Origin: CAZIPZ01 sp964541075
Lineage (GTDB): Bacteria > Acidobacteriota > Terriglobia > 20CM-2-55-15
Direction: 5' to 3'
Length of the DNA: 64,000 nt
Assembly (NCBI GenBank): GCA_964541075.1
Contig: CAZIPZ010000001.1
Location: 1-64,000, forward strand
Part shown: in pieces, positions 24,644-34,354 of the stretch
Layout of the letters: each line of letters starts with the position of its first letter
How positions within the stretch are numbered: position 1 is the stretch's first letter
The notes under the pieces: generated by a model
What the model saw: only the letters and a program-made list of their open reading frames with translations
Databases searched by the model: none
What the model was told of the DNA's origin: nothing
Made by a program: the position numbers and the translations under genes

Positions 24644-26689
24644 ATGTCCTTTCTGAATCCATTCTTATTGTTCGGTGCGATCGCTCTGGCGATCCCGGTT
24701 CTGATCCACCTTGTCCGCAAGGAAAAGTCTGAGATCGTTCCATTCAGTTCGCTGATGTTCCTGCTCAAGGTGCCGAAGCGCGCAATCAGACAACAGAAGA
24801 TCAAGAACCTTCTTTTGATGGCATTACGACTCCTTATTCTCGCCTTGCTGGTCATGTCGTTTGCTCGACCTTATTTCACGCAAGAAACGGCAACGCCAGC
24901 CGCCGCAAATGAAATCCGCGGGACCGTCTTGCTGTTGGATAACTCATACAGCATGCGGTACGGGACGAATTTCGACCGGCTCAAGAGTGAAGCCAAGAGG
25001 CGCATCGACGAAATGGGCGCCGGCGATCGAATGGCAATTGTCTCGTTTAACGAGAGCGCGACGATGTTGTCCATGCCGAGTTCAGACAAGAACGCGCTGA
25101 GAGCCGCGGTCGATACGCTGGAGCCGTCTTTTGGTTCGACGCGTTATTACGAAGCTTTCACTCTGGCCGATCGCGCCCTCACGGAGTTGGCAAGCACCGA
25201 CAAGAAACTCGTCATCATTTCCGATTTTCAGAAAAATGGTTGGAATCGCTCCGGCAGAGAAAACGTGATCGGCTCCGAAGTCAAAACAGAGTCCGTCAAT
25301 CTCTCAGTCGAAAACTCGACGAATGTAGGAATCGACAACGTGAGTGTGGATCCGACCAGCTTCACGCGAATTTATAGCGGGAGGGTGATCGCCCGCGTTC
25401 ACAACTACCGCAAGGATCAGGGAGTGGACGTTCCTGTCTCCGTCAGTATCAACGGCCGCGAGGCCGGCCGTAAAACTGTCAACGTTCCGCCCGGCTCTAC
25501 TGCGCTTGCGGAGTTCACGGGATTTGACCTTCCTTTGGGTTCTTCCAAAGGAGCGGTGAAGTTGCAGACAACCGATCCCCTCAAAGTGGATGATGAATTC
25601 CTTTTTACTCTCGATCGGAGAGAGAAGCTGAACGTGCTGATCCTGGATGCGGGGCGCGCCCGACAAAGCTTCTTCCTGAGGCAGGCCTACTCTTCTTCTG
25701 CAGAACTGCCATTTGAACTCAAGGTGATGTCCGCCCAGTCTGTCTCACCTGATGATGTTGTGAATTATCAGGTTGTGGTGCTGAACGACGTTCCTCGACT
25801 TCCGGATAAAGTGAAGGACAAACTGGAGGAACTCCGAAAGACAGGTCAGGGGCAGTTGATTATTCTTGGTGAGGGGACGGATGTCGGTTGGTGGAACTCC
25901 TTTCAGGCATTGCCGGTGAAGGTGGTTCAGAAGATTTTCGTGCCGAAGGACAGGGGACAGCCGGCTGTTTCCCTGACCAGCTACGATCGCAATCACGCGA
26001 TCTTCAAACCTTTCGAACAGAGCACAAAGCTCGTTCTGAACACTGCGCAGTTCTTCGCGTATGTCGAGATGCAACCGAAGGATGGTGCGGCGACGCTGGC
26101 GAAATATGAGAATGGCAATGCAGCAATCGTCGAATCCTCTCAGGAAAATCGAGGCATCCTCGTGTTCGACTCGACAGTGGATAACCGGTGGAACGACCTT
26201 CCCTTGAAGCCGTCATTTCTCCCGCTTTTCCATGAAATGGTGCGCTACCTCTCACGATACAGCGAAACCCGTGGATGGTACGCTATGGGCGAAGGAATTC
26301 CGGTGATGGGAGGCTTGGAAAGTGCAGCTGCGGCAGTCATCAATCCGAAAGGGGAGCGCCAGTCGCTGGGAGAACTTACGGTCGGGCAACAGCGGTTTTT
26401 TACGCCTGCGGATCCAGGATTCTATGAGATTCGCGTCGGGCCGGATGCCAAGACGCTGGCTGTTAATGCACCGTCATCGGAAGGCGATCTGCAGTCAATG
26501 CCTCCCGAAGATCTTCTGGCCAGCGTTCAACGCACTCAGGGTGAAAGCCAGAGGGCCGGATTTTTTGGTCAGGACGAGCAAGAGGACTACGGGCGACGAC
26601 AGATGGGGTGGTGGTATCTCCTATTATTTGCTTTGTTGGCGGGTATCGCAGAGATATATATAGCCAACAGAGCGCATAAGGTGTCGTGA
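24644..26689 (+). CDS. BatA-type membrane protein with VWA domain
   Basis: 681 residues. The N-terminus matches the BatA N-terminal domain: MSFLNPFLLFGAIALAIPVL is the first helix, PFSSLMFLLKVPKRAIRQQ the linker, and ALRLLILALLVMSFARPYF the second helix. A VWA domain follows with DxSxS (LLDNSYSMRYG, about 103) and LVIISDFQKNG. After about residue 210 come repeated beta-rich domains and a further Rossmann-like region (LNVLILDAGRARQ). A last helix (WWYLLLFALLAGIAEIYIA) ends the protein. It lies after DUF58 and before the giant coiled-coil gene, completing the VWA set of the cluster. Confidence 0.88.
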   Translation: MSFLNPFLLFGAIALAIPVLIHLVRKEKSEIVPFSSLMFLLKVPKRAIRQQKIKNLLLMALRLLILALLVMSFARPYFTQETATPAAANEIRGTVLLLDNSYSMRYGTNFDRLKSEAKRRIDEMGAGDRMAIVSFNESATMLSMPSSDKNALRAAVDTLEPSFGSTRYYEAFTLADRALTELASTDKKLVIISDFQKNGWNRSGRENVIGSEVKTESVNLSVENSTNVGIDNVSVDPTSFTRIYSGRVIARVHNYRKDQGVDVPVSVSINGREAGRKTVNVPPGSTALAEFTGFDLPLGSSKGAVKLQTTDPLKVDDEFLFTLDRREKLNVLILDAGRARQSFFLRQAYSSSAELPFELKVMSAQSVSPDDVVNYQVVVLNDVPRLPDKVKDKLEELRKTGQGQLIILGEGTDVGWWNSFQALPVKVVQKIFVPKDRGQPAVSLTSYDRNHAIFKPFEQSTKLVLNTAQFFAYVEMQPKDGAATLAKYENGNAAIVESSQENRGILVFDSTVDNRWNDLPLKPSFLPLFHEMVRYLSRYSETRGWYAMGEGIPVMGGLESAAAAVINPKGERQSLGELTVGQQRFFTPADPGFYEIRVGPDAKTLAVNAPSSEGDLQSMPPEDLLASVQRTQGESQRAGFFGQDEQEDYGRRQMGWWYLLLFALLAGIAEIYIANRAHKVS

Positions 26690-26765
26690 CAATAAAGAAC
26701 AAACAGGCCTTGCTCGGGGACTTCCGGGTTTCCCGAATTGACTGCTTTACAGGACGGAGAGGCAA

Positions 26766-29700
26766 ATGAGACCAAACGATGAACTGCTTCAAAAGATCGG
26801 AATTGTAAGGAGTCGATGGAAGGCATTCCTTTGGGCTCGTGGGCTTGCCTGGGTTCTCGGCGTTCTGGCCGGATGCGTCCTTGCAGCTGTTGCCATCGCC
26901 AATTCGCCGGAATTTCCAGGTTGGGCTGTTCTGGGTCTAAGAATCGGTTTGCTGGCCGCCGTTGTATTTACAATTGTCCGAGCCCTTGTCATTCCGTTGC
27001 GGCGCACCCCGAGCGACACCCAGCTAGCCCGGTTTGTGGAGGAGAAGAATCCCGGTCTCAAGGATCGTCTCGTCAGCGCTGTTGAAGCTGTAAAAAAGCC
27101 AGGAGCGGATCAGAGTCCCTTCGTTCACCTGCTGACGAAGGACGCGCTTGAACACACACGCCATGTGCGTTTCGCCGAGCAAGTGAACAAGCGCAAGTTC
27201 GGCGCATTCGCAACATTGAGCGGCTTTTTTGCTGTAGCTTTGGTGATTAGTCTTTATATCGCCTCTTTATTTTTTCCTATCGGCAGCGCCCGTCTGCTGG
27301 CTGGCCTGTTGAAGCCGCCGGATGTTGATACGTTTCAATTGAAGGTTGCTCCAGGAGATATCACCGTCCCTCGCGGAAGCGACGTGGTGATTCAAGCCGT
27401 AGCGAGCGGATTTGATCCTCAACGCGCACAGATCCAACTGCGCTATGCGAATGGGGATCAATGGGAAGCTTCGACAATGGAGATTACGCCGCAGACCCTT
27501 CCGACCTTCCGTCATACAGTGTTTAATTTGCAGGAATCGGTTCACTATTTCGTTGAAGCCGACGGACATAGATCGACGGAATTCACGATTGATGTGGCGG
27601 ACCTCCCGCGGGTCGAGAAACTCGACTACACATACACGTATCCCGCGTACGCGGGAATGGCGCCCAACAAACAGGAAAATGCGACGGACATGGTTGCGCT
27701 GCGAGGCACATCCGTAGAGGTTCAAGTCACGGCAAGTCAGGAGCTATCCGGAGGCCGCCTGGTGTTTTCAGATGGGAAGACGGTTCCTCTACAGCCCAAT
27801 GGGGAAAAAATGGCAATGGGCAAGCTGGTTGTGGACCGTAGCGCCACTTTCAGAATCGAACTGACGAATAAGGACGGACAAAGATATCTGAGTCTCGAAG
27901 AGTACACGATGGATGCGCTGGACGATCAGAAGCCAATCGTCGAGTTCACCAAGCCTGGAAGGGATTACAAGGCCACCAGCGTTGAGGAAGTCTTCACCGA
28001 ACTGCGCGCTGAGGATGATTTTGGCGTCCATCAACTCGAGCTTTACTTTTCGGTAAATGGCGGCGCCGAGCAGAAGAAATCGCTCTTCAGCAACAAAGGT
28101 GAAGCTCCGAAGGAAATTTCAGGCGGGCACACGTTTTTCCTAGAGGAATACGACCTCAAGCCGGGCGACTTCATCACTTACTACGGCAAAGCTGTCGATT
28201 CACGCCAACCTTCAAATACTGTCTCGACGGACATCTACTTCGTTGAAGTGCGGCCATTCGGTCACGAGTACTACCAGGGGCAGCAAGGTGGAGGAGGCGG
28301 CGGCGGACAGCAGGATGATTCGACGGAGGCGCTGTCCAAACGCCAAAAGGACATCATTGCAGCGACGTTCAAGCTCATGCGCGATAAAGACAAGTTCAAG
28401 ACAAAGGAGTGGACTGACAACATTCATGCGGTCGGCGCCAGCCAGTCCAAACTTGCCGAACAGACTGAGACCTTAATGGCCCGCCTTGGACGCCGGGGCT
28501 TGACGGCGCAGAACAAGAAATTTACAGATCTTTCAGAAAACCTCAAGCTTGCCATTGAACAGATGGGTCCGGCTTCGGAACAGTTGCAGAAAGAGCAGGC
28601 CGAGGCGGCCATGCCTTTCGAGCAGAAGGCGCTTCAATATCTCATGCGCGCTGAGGCCCTTTTCACAGAAATCCAGGTCACGATGGGACAGCAGGGCGGT
28701 GGAGGAGGAGGCGGCGGCCGTCAGAATGCCGAGGACCTTGCCGACCTGTTCGAACTCGAACTTGATCAGAGCAAGAACCAGTACGAAACGCTGCAGCGCG
28801 GCGAAATGTCGCAAAACCCTCAGGAACTCGAGGACTCGCTGCGAAAACTGAAAGAATTGGCCGAACGTCAACAAAAGTTGATGGAGCGCCGCGCTCAACA
28901 GCAAGCAAGCGGCGGCAGCGGCGGGGGCGGCGATCAATCACAGATGCAGGAACTGCAGCGTGAAACCGAGCGCTTAGCTCGCCAGCTCGAGAAGCTGTCT
29001 CGCGAGAATAACAATCGTCAAATGGCGGATGTGAGCCGTGCGCTGCAACAGGCTGCTCGCAACATGCAACAGCAGGCGCAGGGCGGCAGCGGTAATTCTC
29101 AGCAGCAGCAACAGGCCGCCCAGCAAGCGATGGAGCAACTGCAGCGCGCCCAACGACTTCTCAATCAGGGACGGGGCGGCAATGTTGATGAACGCATGGC
29201 TCAGCTGCAGCAACAGATGAAAAATCTGAAGGAGAAGCAGGGCCGAATCGCCGATCAGACTGAAAAGCTCGCAAGTCAGGAGAAGCCCGGGCCGCAGCCC
29301 AGCCCTGAAGGCAAGGAAAAGATAGATGAAATAGGGCAGCAGAAGCAGCAGGTCGCGTCCGAACTCAAGAACATGACCGAGGAACTTGATTCACTCGGAA
29401 ATAATCCTGAAAATCGTGATGCTGCCAATAAGGCTAGAAGCGCTGCCAACGCAATCAAGTCTAGCCGGCTGCAAGACAAGATGAGCCAAAGTGGACAGTT
29501 TCTGGAAAACGGTTTCTACAACTACGCGTCCCGAGCTGAGCGCGATATCGAGAAGACGCTGGGCGACATTGAGAAACAGATCAATCAGGCCGCTTCTGCC
29601 GCCAACGATTCCGACGAAAAGCGAACCCAAAACGCGTTGAACCAGACCAGCGAGACGATCCGACGCCTGGAGTCGATGCAGCGACGGCTGCAGCAGTACA

Positions 29701-30350
29701 ACCAGCAAAACAATCAGCAAAACAATCAGCAAAACAATCAGCAAAACAATCAGCAAAACAATCAGCAGGACAATCAACAGGGTCAGAACCAACAGGGCCA
29801 GCAGGCCCAGGGCAACCAACAAGGGCAACGTCCTTCTCAGCAAGGCCAGCCTGGTCAACAGCAAGCCCAGGACGGGCAGCAGGGACAGCCGGGTCAATCC
29901 GGAAACGGGCAGGAGAATGCCAGGGGCCAGCAGGTTGGTCGGAATGGATTCCCATATGGCGGCGCCCGCGCGGGAGTCGAAGCGGGGCAAGGTCCTGACG
30001 TCAACGATGCACGGCAATGGCAGCGCGAATGGGAAGAGCGACTGCGGGAAATCCAGGAGATCCGACAAGCTGTGGGCAAAGATAAGGAACTTGCGGCGGA
30101 CCTCGACCGAATTATGAACGCTGTTAGAGGCCAAATGCGCGGTCGGCCAGGAAATCCGGAAGAAATCCAAAGGCTGGCTCAGCAGATTATCGACCCGTTC
30201 CGATCGGTTGAACTTGAATTGAGCCGGGAGCTTCAGCTCTTGATGGCGAAGGAAAATATTCGGTCGGCGCAGGAAGAAGAAATTCCCGAGAGATACAAGA
30301 AGCTGGTCGAGGAATATTACAAGCGTCTGTCGAGTCAGAAGCCGCAATAA
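26766..30350 (+). CDS. Giant DUF4175-like membrane/coiled-coil protein, Q/N-rich
   Basis: 1194 residues. N-terminal transmembrane helices (about 21-45, 50-75 and 145-170) are followed by several beta-rich domains (about 190-510). The rest is largely charged coiled coil rich in Gln, with glycine runs (QQGGGGGGGQQ, MGQQGGGGGGGG). A Gln/Asn block (about 980-1060) contains the 12-bp repeat. The C-terminus (QREWEERLREIQEI and on) is helical again. It resembles DUF4175 proteins that sit at the end of VWA/MoxR clusters. It probably bridges the inner membrane and the periplasm. Its length is unusual, and the repeat tract may vary between strains. Confidence 0.82.
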   Translation: MRPNDELLQKIGIVRSRWKAFLWARGLAWVLGVLAGCVLAAVAIANSPEFPGWAVLGLRIGLLAAVVFTIVRALVIPLRRTPSDTQLARFVEEKNPGLKDRLVSAVEAVKKPGADQSPFVHLLTKDALEHTRHVRFAEQVNKRKFGAFATLSGFFAVALVISLYIASLFFPIGSARLLAGLLKPPDVDTFQLKVAPGDITVPRGSDVVIQAVASGFDPQRAQIQLRYANGDQWEASTMEITPQTLPTFRHTVFNLQESVHYFVEADGHRSTEFTIDVADLPRVEKLDYTYTYPAYAGMAPNKQENATDMVALRGTSVEVQVTASQELSGGRLVFSDGKTVPLQPNGEKMAMGKLVVDRSATFRIELTNKDGQRYLSLEEYTMDALDDQKPIVEFTKPGRDYKATSVEEVFTELRAEDDFGVHQLELYFSVNGGAEQKKSLFSNKGEAPKEISGGHTFFLEEYDLKPGDFITYYGKAVDSRQPSNTVSTDIYFVEVRPFGHEYYQGQQGGGGGGGQQDDSTEALSKRQKDIIAATFKLMRDKDKFKTKEWTDNIHAVGASQSKLAEQTETLMARLGRRGLTAQNKKFTDLSENLKLAIEQMGPASEQLQKEQAEAAMPFEQKALQYLMRAEALFTEIQVTMGQQGGGGGGGGRQNAEDLADLFELELDQSKNQYETLQRGEMSQNPQELEDSLRKLKELAERQQKLMERRAQQQASGGSGGGGDQSQMQELQRETERLARQLEKLSRENNNRQMADVSRALQQAARNMQQQAQGGSGNSQQQQQAAQQAMEQLQRAQRLLNQGRGGNVDERMAQLQQQMKNLKEKQGRIADQTEKLASQEKPGPQPSPEGKEKIDEIGQQKQQVASELKNMTEELDSLGNNPENRDAANKARSAANAIKSSRLQDKMSQSGQFLENGFYNYASRAERDIEKTLGDIEKQINQAASAANDSDEKRTQNALNQTSETIRRLESMQRRLQQYNQQNNQQNNQQNNQQNNQQNNQQDNQQGQNQQGQQAQGNQQGQRPSQQGQPGQQQAQDGQQGQPGQSGNGQENARGQQVGRNGFPYGGARAGVEAGQGPDVNDARQWQREWEERLREIQEIRQAVGKDKELAADLDRIMNAVRGQMRGRPGNPEEIQRLAQQIIDPFRSVELELSRELQLLMAKENIRSAQEEEIPERYKKLVEEYYKRLSSQKPQ
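29703..29774 (+). repeat. 12-bp coding minisatellite (CAGCAAAACAAT)
   Basis: Five perfect copies of CAGCAAAACAAT (29703-29762) are followed by a sixth with two changes (CAGCAGGACAAT, 29763-29774). Each unit encodes QQNN, in frame with the large coiled-coil protein. Perfect short repeats of this type are prone to copy-number change without frameshift. Confidence 0.9.
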
Positions 30351-30391
30351 TTAGGACGCTCCCCTTCATTGCGGAGGGGAGCACACCCTAA
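30351..30391. terminator. Bidirectional hairpin between convergent genes
   Basis: GCTCCCC (30358-30364) pairs with GGGGAGC (30376-30382), and flanking TTAGG and CCTAA extend the stem. It lies between the stop of the coiled-coil gene and the stop of glyA. No T-run follows on either strand, so termination would depend on the stem alone. Confidence 0.45.
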
Positions 30392-31632
30392 TACAGTGGG
30401 AATTTTTCGCAGAGGTTTTCTACTTCTCGCTTCACTCGCTTTTGAACGTTCTCATCCTGAATTGCATCGAGTACGTCCGCAACCCAGTCTCCAATAGCTT
30501 CCATCTCCCCTTCCTTCATGCCGCGCGTGGTTAAAGCGGGCGTTCCCAGGCGGATGCCGCTAGGCGTCATGGGAGAGTTGACGTCGAATGGAATCGTATT
30601 CTTGTTCACCGTGATTCCGGCTTTGTCCAGTGCTTGCTCGGCTTCTTTGCCGTTGATGCCCTTTGAAAAGACATCGACCAGCATCAGATGAGTGTCCGTA
30701 CCGCCCGAGACGATCCGAAATCCTCGATCTGCGATCCTGGCCGCCAGCGCTTTGGCGTTCCTGACAACTTGGCGAATATAAGAGCGAAACTCATCACTCC
30801 CGGCTTCTTTGAAGCAAACCGCCTTTGCTGCGATAACGTGTTCCAACGGTCCGCCTTGCATTTCAGGAAAAACGGAACGATTGAGGTCCTTCGCGAAAGA
30901 CTCGCGGCACATGATCATGCCGCTCCGCGGCCCCCGGAGCGTCTTGTGGGTGGTGCTTGTCACAAACTCGGCATGACTCACAGGCGACGGATGTTCGCCG
31001 GCCGCAACCAGGCCTGCTATGTGTGCAATATCCACCATCATCAGAGCGCCAGTTTCCTTCGCGATCTTCGCGATGCGCGGAAAGTCGATGATCCGCGGGT
31101 ACGCGCTGGCGCCGGCCACGATGAGCCGCGGCTTATGCTGATTCGCGAGTTTGGACAATTCCTCATAGTCAATTACTTCAGAATCCTTGTGTACTCCGTA
31201 CGGCACAATGCGATAGTACTTTCCGGAGAAGTTGAGCGGATGGCCGTGAGTGAGATGTCCCCCATGAGAAAGATTCATGCCCAGGACGGTATCGCCTGGC
31301 TTGAGAAGAGTAAGGTAGACAGCCATGTTCGCCTGGCTTCCCGAATGAGGTTGAACATTCACATGTTCGGCGCCAAAGAGTTTCTTGGCTCGCTCGATCG
31401 CGAGGCTTTCCACGACGTCAACGAACTCGCAACCGCCGTAGTACCTGCGACCTGGGTACCCCTCGGCATACTTGTTCGTAAGCACCGAACCTGTAGCTTC
31501 AAGAACTGCTTTGTAAGTGAAATTTTCCGAGGCGATGAGTTCCAGTCCGGTTGATTGGCGGCGCTCTTCGTTTTTGATGGCAGCTGCAATTTCAGGATCT
31601 AAATCTTTAAGCGGCGCATTAAGGCGGTCCAT
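30388..31632 (-). CDS. glyA: Serine hydroxymethyltransferase
   Basis: A 414-residue PLP enzyme that converts serine and tetrahydrofolate to glycine and methylene-tetrahydrofolate. Typical segments are [39 protein letters not shown] and the PLP lysine Lys230 in [13 protein letters not shown]. Length and all core motifs are normal. ATG 31632 has GGGAGGGA about 5 nt upstream on the minus strand. It is a single gene, divergent from the moeA operon. Confidence 0.96.
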   Translation of the reverse strand: MDRLNAPLKDLDPEIAAAIKNEERRQSTGLELIASENFTYKAVLEATGSVLTNKYAEGYPGRRYYGGCEFVDVVESLAIERAKKLFGAEHVNVQPHSGSQANMAVYLTLLKPGDTVLGMNLSHGGHLTHGHPLNFSGKYYRIVPYGVHKDSEVIDYEELSKLANQHKPRLIVAGASAYPRIIDFPRIAKIAKETGALMMVDIAHIAGLVAAGEHPSPVSHAEFVTSTTHKTLRGPRSGMIMCRESFAKDLNRSVFPEMQGGPLEHVIAAKAVCFKEAGSDEFRSYIRQVVRNAKALAARIADRGFRIVSGGTDTHLMLVDVFSKGINGKEAEQALDKAGITVNKNTIPFDVNSPMTPSGIRLGTPALTTRGMKEGEMEAIGDWVADVLDAIQDENVQKRVKREVENLCEKFPLY

Positions 31633-31678
31633 CGATCCCTCCCGAGGAGCTTGGGAAAAAATTCACTCTACCACGCTG

Positions 31679-31687
31679 TGTTATAAT
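31679..31687 (+). promoter_or_regulatory. Extended -10 promoter, likely leaderless transcript
   Basis: TGTTATAAT (31679-31687) is a perfect extended -10 element. Initiation about 7 nt downstream would fall at or within 1-3 nt of ATG 31696. No Shine-Dalgarno fits between the box and the ATG, so the first gene of this operon may be translated without a leader. Confidence 0.6.
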
Positions 31688-31695
31688 CCCGCACC

Positions 31696-32046
31696 ATGTT
31701 TGGCCTGAACGGCAGACAGCTCTTCATTCTTCTGCTGTTTGTCGCCCTGCTGTTCGCGGGCTCGCAGTACATCCCGCCCTATTTCAATGCATTCCAGTTC
31801 AATGATTTCGTTCGGCAGGAAGTGAAGTATGCCGTCAGCGCACGCAAGACCACGGATGATGTTCGAAATGCAATCGTCAAGAAGGCGGCGGAGTTGAATC
31901 TTCCCATCACTCCGAAGGATGTTCGCATCATACGCCGTGGGCCTTCATTTACAGTTGAGCTGGAATACCGCGTGCCCGTCGATATTAAGGTCTACAAACA
32001 AGACCTGGTTTTCCGCGCGTCCGAGTCCGGAGAAGTCTTTGAATAA
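31696..32046 (+). CDS. Small membrane-anchored protein (DUF4845-like)
   Basis: 116 residues. One N-terminal transmembrane helix (QLFILLLFVALLFAGSQYIP) is followed by a small alpha/beta domain (FNDFVRQEVKYAV, then ITPKDVRIIRRG, FTVELEYRVPVDI). This recalls the uncharacterised DUF4845 family. It starts immediately after a strong -10 element. Its stop overlaps the moeA start (TAATG), so it is the first gene of the Moco operon. The role is unknown. Confidence 0.75.
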   Translation: MFGLNGRQLFILLLFVALLFAGSQYIPPYFNAFQFNDFVRQEVKYAVSARKTTDDVRNAIVKKAAELNLPITPKDVRIIRRGPSFTVELEYRVPVDIKVYKQDLVFRASESGEVFE

Positions 32047-33260
32047 TGCTGACCATTGATCGTGGTCTTGAACTGGTAATGTCTACCGCGAAGGGCAGCG
32101 CCCGCCTTGGAAGAATGCCATCCGAGCGTGTGGCCCTTGCGGAATCTTCGGGTCGGATCCTTCGAGAAGACATTATTGCAGACGCGGATTCGCCTCGGTT
32201 TGACAAAGCAATACGGGATGGGTATGCAGTTCGATTCCAAGACGTGACCAATGTTCCGATTGTGCTTTCCGTTAACGGTGAGTCCAGAGCAGGCGCTGGC
32301 TCCAACGTCGCTGTTGAAAGCGGATATTGCTGTGAGATTATGACGGGCGCACCGCTTCCAGCCGGAGCTAATGCGGTGGTCATGGTCGAACACACCGAAA
32401 GGGTCGCTCACGACGCCGTCCGGATTATGAAATCCGTACGAGAGAACGAAGGCCTCTTGCGCAGGGGAGCCGAGGCGCGCGAAGGGTCCTGCCTGCTCAA
32501 CTCCGGAGTTCGAATAGGCCTGGCTGATCTGGGTCTGCTCGCGGGCGCCGGTAAACACCAGGTTTACGTTTCAAGCAAGCCTCGCGTTGCGATCATCGCG
32601 ACGGGAGACGAACTGGTCGAAGTGAATCAAACGCCGCAATCCGGTCAGATCCGCAACAGCAACAGTTACACGCTTTTCGCGCAGGCTGCTTCGGCTGGAG
32701 CGGCGCCCTTCCTGCTTGGCGTCGCGCGAGACGACCTCGCGGATTTGCGCGAGAAGATCAAGAAAGGTCTCGATTACGACATATTGCTCGTCTCCGGCGG
32801 CGTTTCGATGGGCAAGTACGATCTGGTGGAAAGTGTTTTTGCTGAGTTCGGCGTGCGCGTGCTGTTCGACAAAATCGCGATGAAACCAGGAAAACCGACG
32901 GTGTTTGGTCACCGCGGCGAGACGTTCGTGTTTGGATTGCCGGGAAATCCTGTTTCAACGATAGTTTCGTTTCACATGTTCGTTCGTCCCCTTATTCTGT
33001 TTTTGCTGCACTCACAGAACACCGAGCCGAGAGTTCTGAGTGCAACGCTCGACGCACCGGCGAAGTGCGACCCTGCGCGCGCTGCACTTGTTCCGGCGAA
33101 CGTCCGGTTTCAAGATGGGCGATATCACATCGTTCCCGCAACATGGAAGGGTTCATCAGACCTCGTCGGTTTGGCGAGGGCGAACGCTTTGATCGTTATT
33201 CCCTGCAGAGATGGCGCCCTTCAGCCAGGCGACACGGCGGAATTTCTGGAGTTGGACTGA
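32046..33260 (+). CDS. moeA: Molybdopterin molybdenumtransferase
   Basis: 404 residues. MoeA inserts molybdate into adenylylated molybdopterin, the last step of Mo cofactor synthesis. Key segments are FDKAIRDGYAVR (domain I), IMTGAPLPAGANAVVMVEHT, VAIIATGDELVE, GQIRNSNSYTL, VSGGVSMGKYDLV and MKPGKPTVFG, then GLPGNPVS. Length and order are standard. It overlaps the upstream small gene by one base (TAATG) and abuts moaC directly. Confidence 0.95.
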   Translation: MLTIDRGLELVMSTAKGSARLGRMPSERVALAESSGRILREDIIADADSPRFDKAIRDGYAVRFQDVTNVPIVLSVNGESRAGAGSNVAVESGYCCEIMTGAPLPAGANAVVMVEHTERVAHDAVRIMKSVRENEGLLRRGAEAREGSCLLNSGVRIGLADLGLLAGAGKHQVYVSSKPRVAIIATGDELVEVNQTPQSGQIRNSNSYTLFAQAASAGAAPFLLGVARDDLADLREKIKKGLDYDILLVSGGVSMGKYDLVESVFAEFGVRVLFDKIAMKPGKPTVFGHRGETFVFGLPGNPVSTIVSFHMFVRPLILFLLHSQNTEPRVLSATLDAPAKCDPARAALVPANVRFQDGRYHIVPATWKGSSDLVGLARANALIVIPCRDGALQPGDTAEFLELD

Positions 33261-33752
33261 ATGCCAAGAAGAAAAATTCAACTAACCCATGTTGATAAAG
33301 AAGGCCGAAGCCGCATGGTGGATGTTACGCAAAAGAATGAGAGCGTTCGTATCGCAAAGGCCGAGGCGTTTGTTGAAATGTCCGGTCCAACGGTGGCAAT
33401 GGTTCGGAATCGCGCTATGCCGAAGGGTGACCCCTTGGAAGTCGCGCGCGTGGCGGGAATTCAGGCGGGAAAGAGAACAGCAGACTTGATCCCATTGTGC
33501 CATCCTCTGGTCTTGACGCACCTCGACGTGTCAGTCGAGATCATCGATTCGGGCGCAAAAATCGAAGCTACAGCTAAAAGCAAGGCGGAAACCGGCGTTG
33601 AAATGGAAGCTCTGACTGCGGCATCGGTGGCTGCGTTGACGCTTTATGATATGTGCAAAGCGGTTGAAAAGGGAATCTCCATAGGCCCCGTTCGTCTAGT
33701 TGAAAAAATTGGCGGCAAGAGCGGCCACTGGCTGAGGCACCGGGCCAAGTAG
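33261..33752 (+). CDS. moaC: Cyclic pyranopterin monophosphate synthase
   Basis: 163 residues. MoaC completes the first stage of Mo cofactor synthesis with MoaA. Diagnostic segments are [35 protein letters not shown] (catalytic region), [20 protein letters not shown] and a C-terminal KSGHW. The length is normal. The start codon lies directly after the moeA stop, with GGAG about 10 nt upstream (inside moeA). No moaA gene lies in the window. Confidence 0.95.
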   Translation: MPRRKIQLTHVDKEGRSRMVDVTQKNESVRIAKAEAFVEMSGPTVAMVRNRAMPKGDPLEVARVAGIQAGKRTADLIPLCHPLVLTHLDVSVEIIDSGAKIEATAKSKAETGVEMEALTAASVAALTLYDMCKAVEKGISIGPVRLVEKIGGKSGHWLRHRAK

Positions 33753-33760
33753 GAGCTAGA

Positions 33761-33775
33761 CGGCCCGCAGGGCCG
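33761..33775. other. Hairpin between moaC and mog
   Basis: CGGCCC (33761-33766) pairs with GGGCCG (33770-33775) around GCA. No T-run follows, so it could slow or process the transcript rather than end it. The operon genes on both sides are co-directional. Confidence 0.4.
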
Positions 33776-33852
33776 ATTGGGTCGCTAATCACAGCATTCG
33801 GCGGCGGAGATTTGATATTGTTGAATGTGGACCGCCGAACAATACTCCAATC

Positions 33853-34353
33853 TTGAAGGAGAAGATTCTGCACCGTGCACTTGTACTCACGATCAGTGAT
33901 TCCGCCTCAATGGGCAACCGTGAGGATCTTTCAGGGCCGGAAGCAAAGAAGATCCTGGCAGAGTTCGGTTTTGAAGTTGTCGCAATTGAGGTTTTGCCGG
34001 ACGACCGTGCCGCGATAGAATCGCGGCTTCGCCGCGCATGTGACGAAAGCCTTCACTTGGTCGTCACTTCTGGCGGTACAGGACTTTCGCCTCGCGATGT
34101 CACGCCGGAGGCGACCCGAGCTGTACTGGAAAAGGATGCTCCGGGTATTGCGGAGTTGATGCGTCTGGAGAGCTTGAAAGTGACGCCGCGGGCTGCGCTG
34201 TCGCGGGCGATTGCGGGCGTGAGGCAATCGACGCTGATCATCAATTTGCCCGGAAGCGTCAAAGGCGTGCGAGAATGCTTAGCGGCGGTGCGACCCATCT
34301 TGGGCCATGCCCTGGACACAATCGCGCAATCGTCGTTAGGATGCGGAGAGTAA
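33853..34353 (+). CDS. mog: Molybdopterin adenylyltransferase (MogA/MoaB-type)
   Basis: 166 residues. It activates molybdopterin with ATP to adenylyl-molybdopterin, the MoeA substrate. The GTGG-type loop is SGGTGLSPRDVTPEATRAV (about 73-91), preceded by the LTISDSASMGN strand. The start is uncertain. TTG 33853 gives the full frame, yet AAGGAG (33856-33861) inside it is ideally spaced for a CTG at 33868. It is followed 1 nt later by nuoA, so Moco and complex I genes are contiguous. Confidence 0.88.
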   Translation: MKEKILHRALVLTISDSASMGNREDLSGPEAKKILAEFGFEVVAIEVLPDDRAAIESRLRRACDESLHLVVTSGGTGLSPRDVTPEATRAVLEKDAPGIAELMRLESLKVTPRAALSRAIAGVRQSTLIINLPGSVKGVRECLAAVRPILGHALDTIAQSSLGCGE

Positions 34354-34354
34354 A

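Noticed and set aside
29703..29774. CRISPR-like array
   Set aside because: The 12-bp units have no spacers and are in frame within a Q/N-rich protein.
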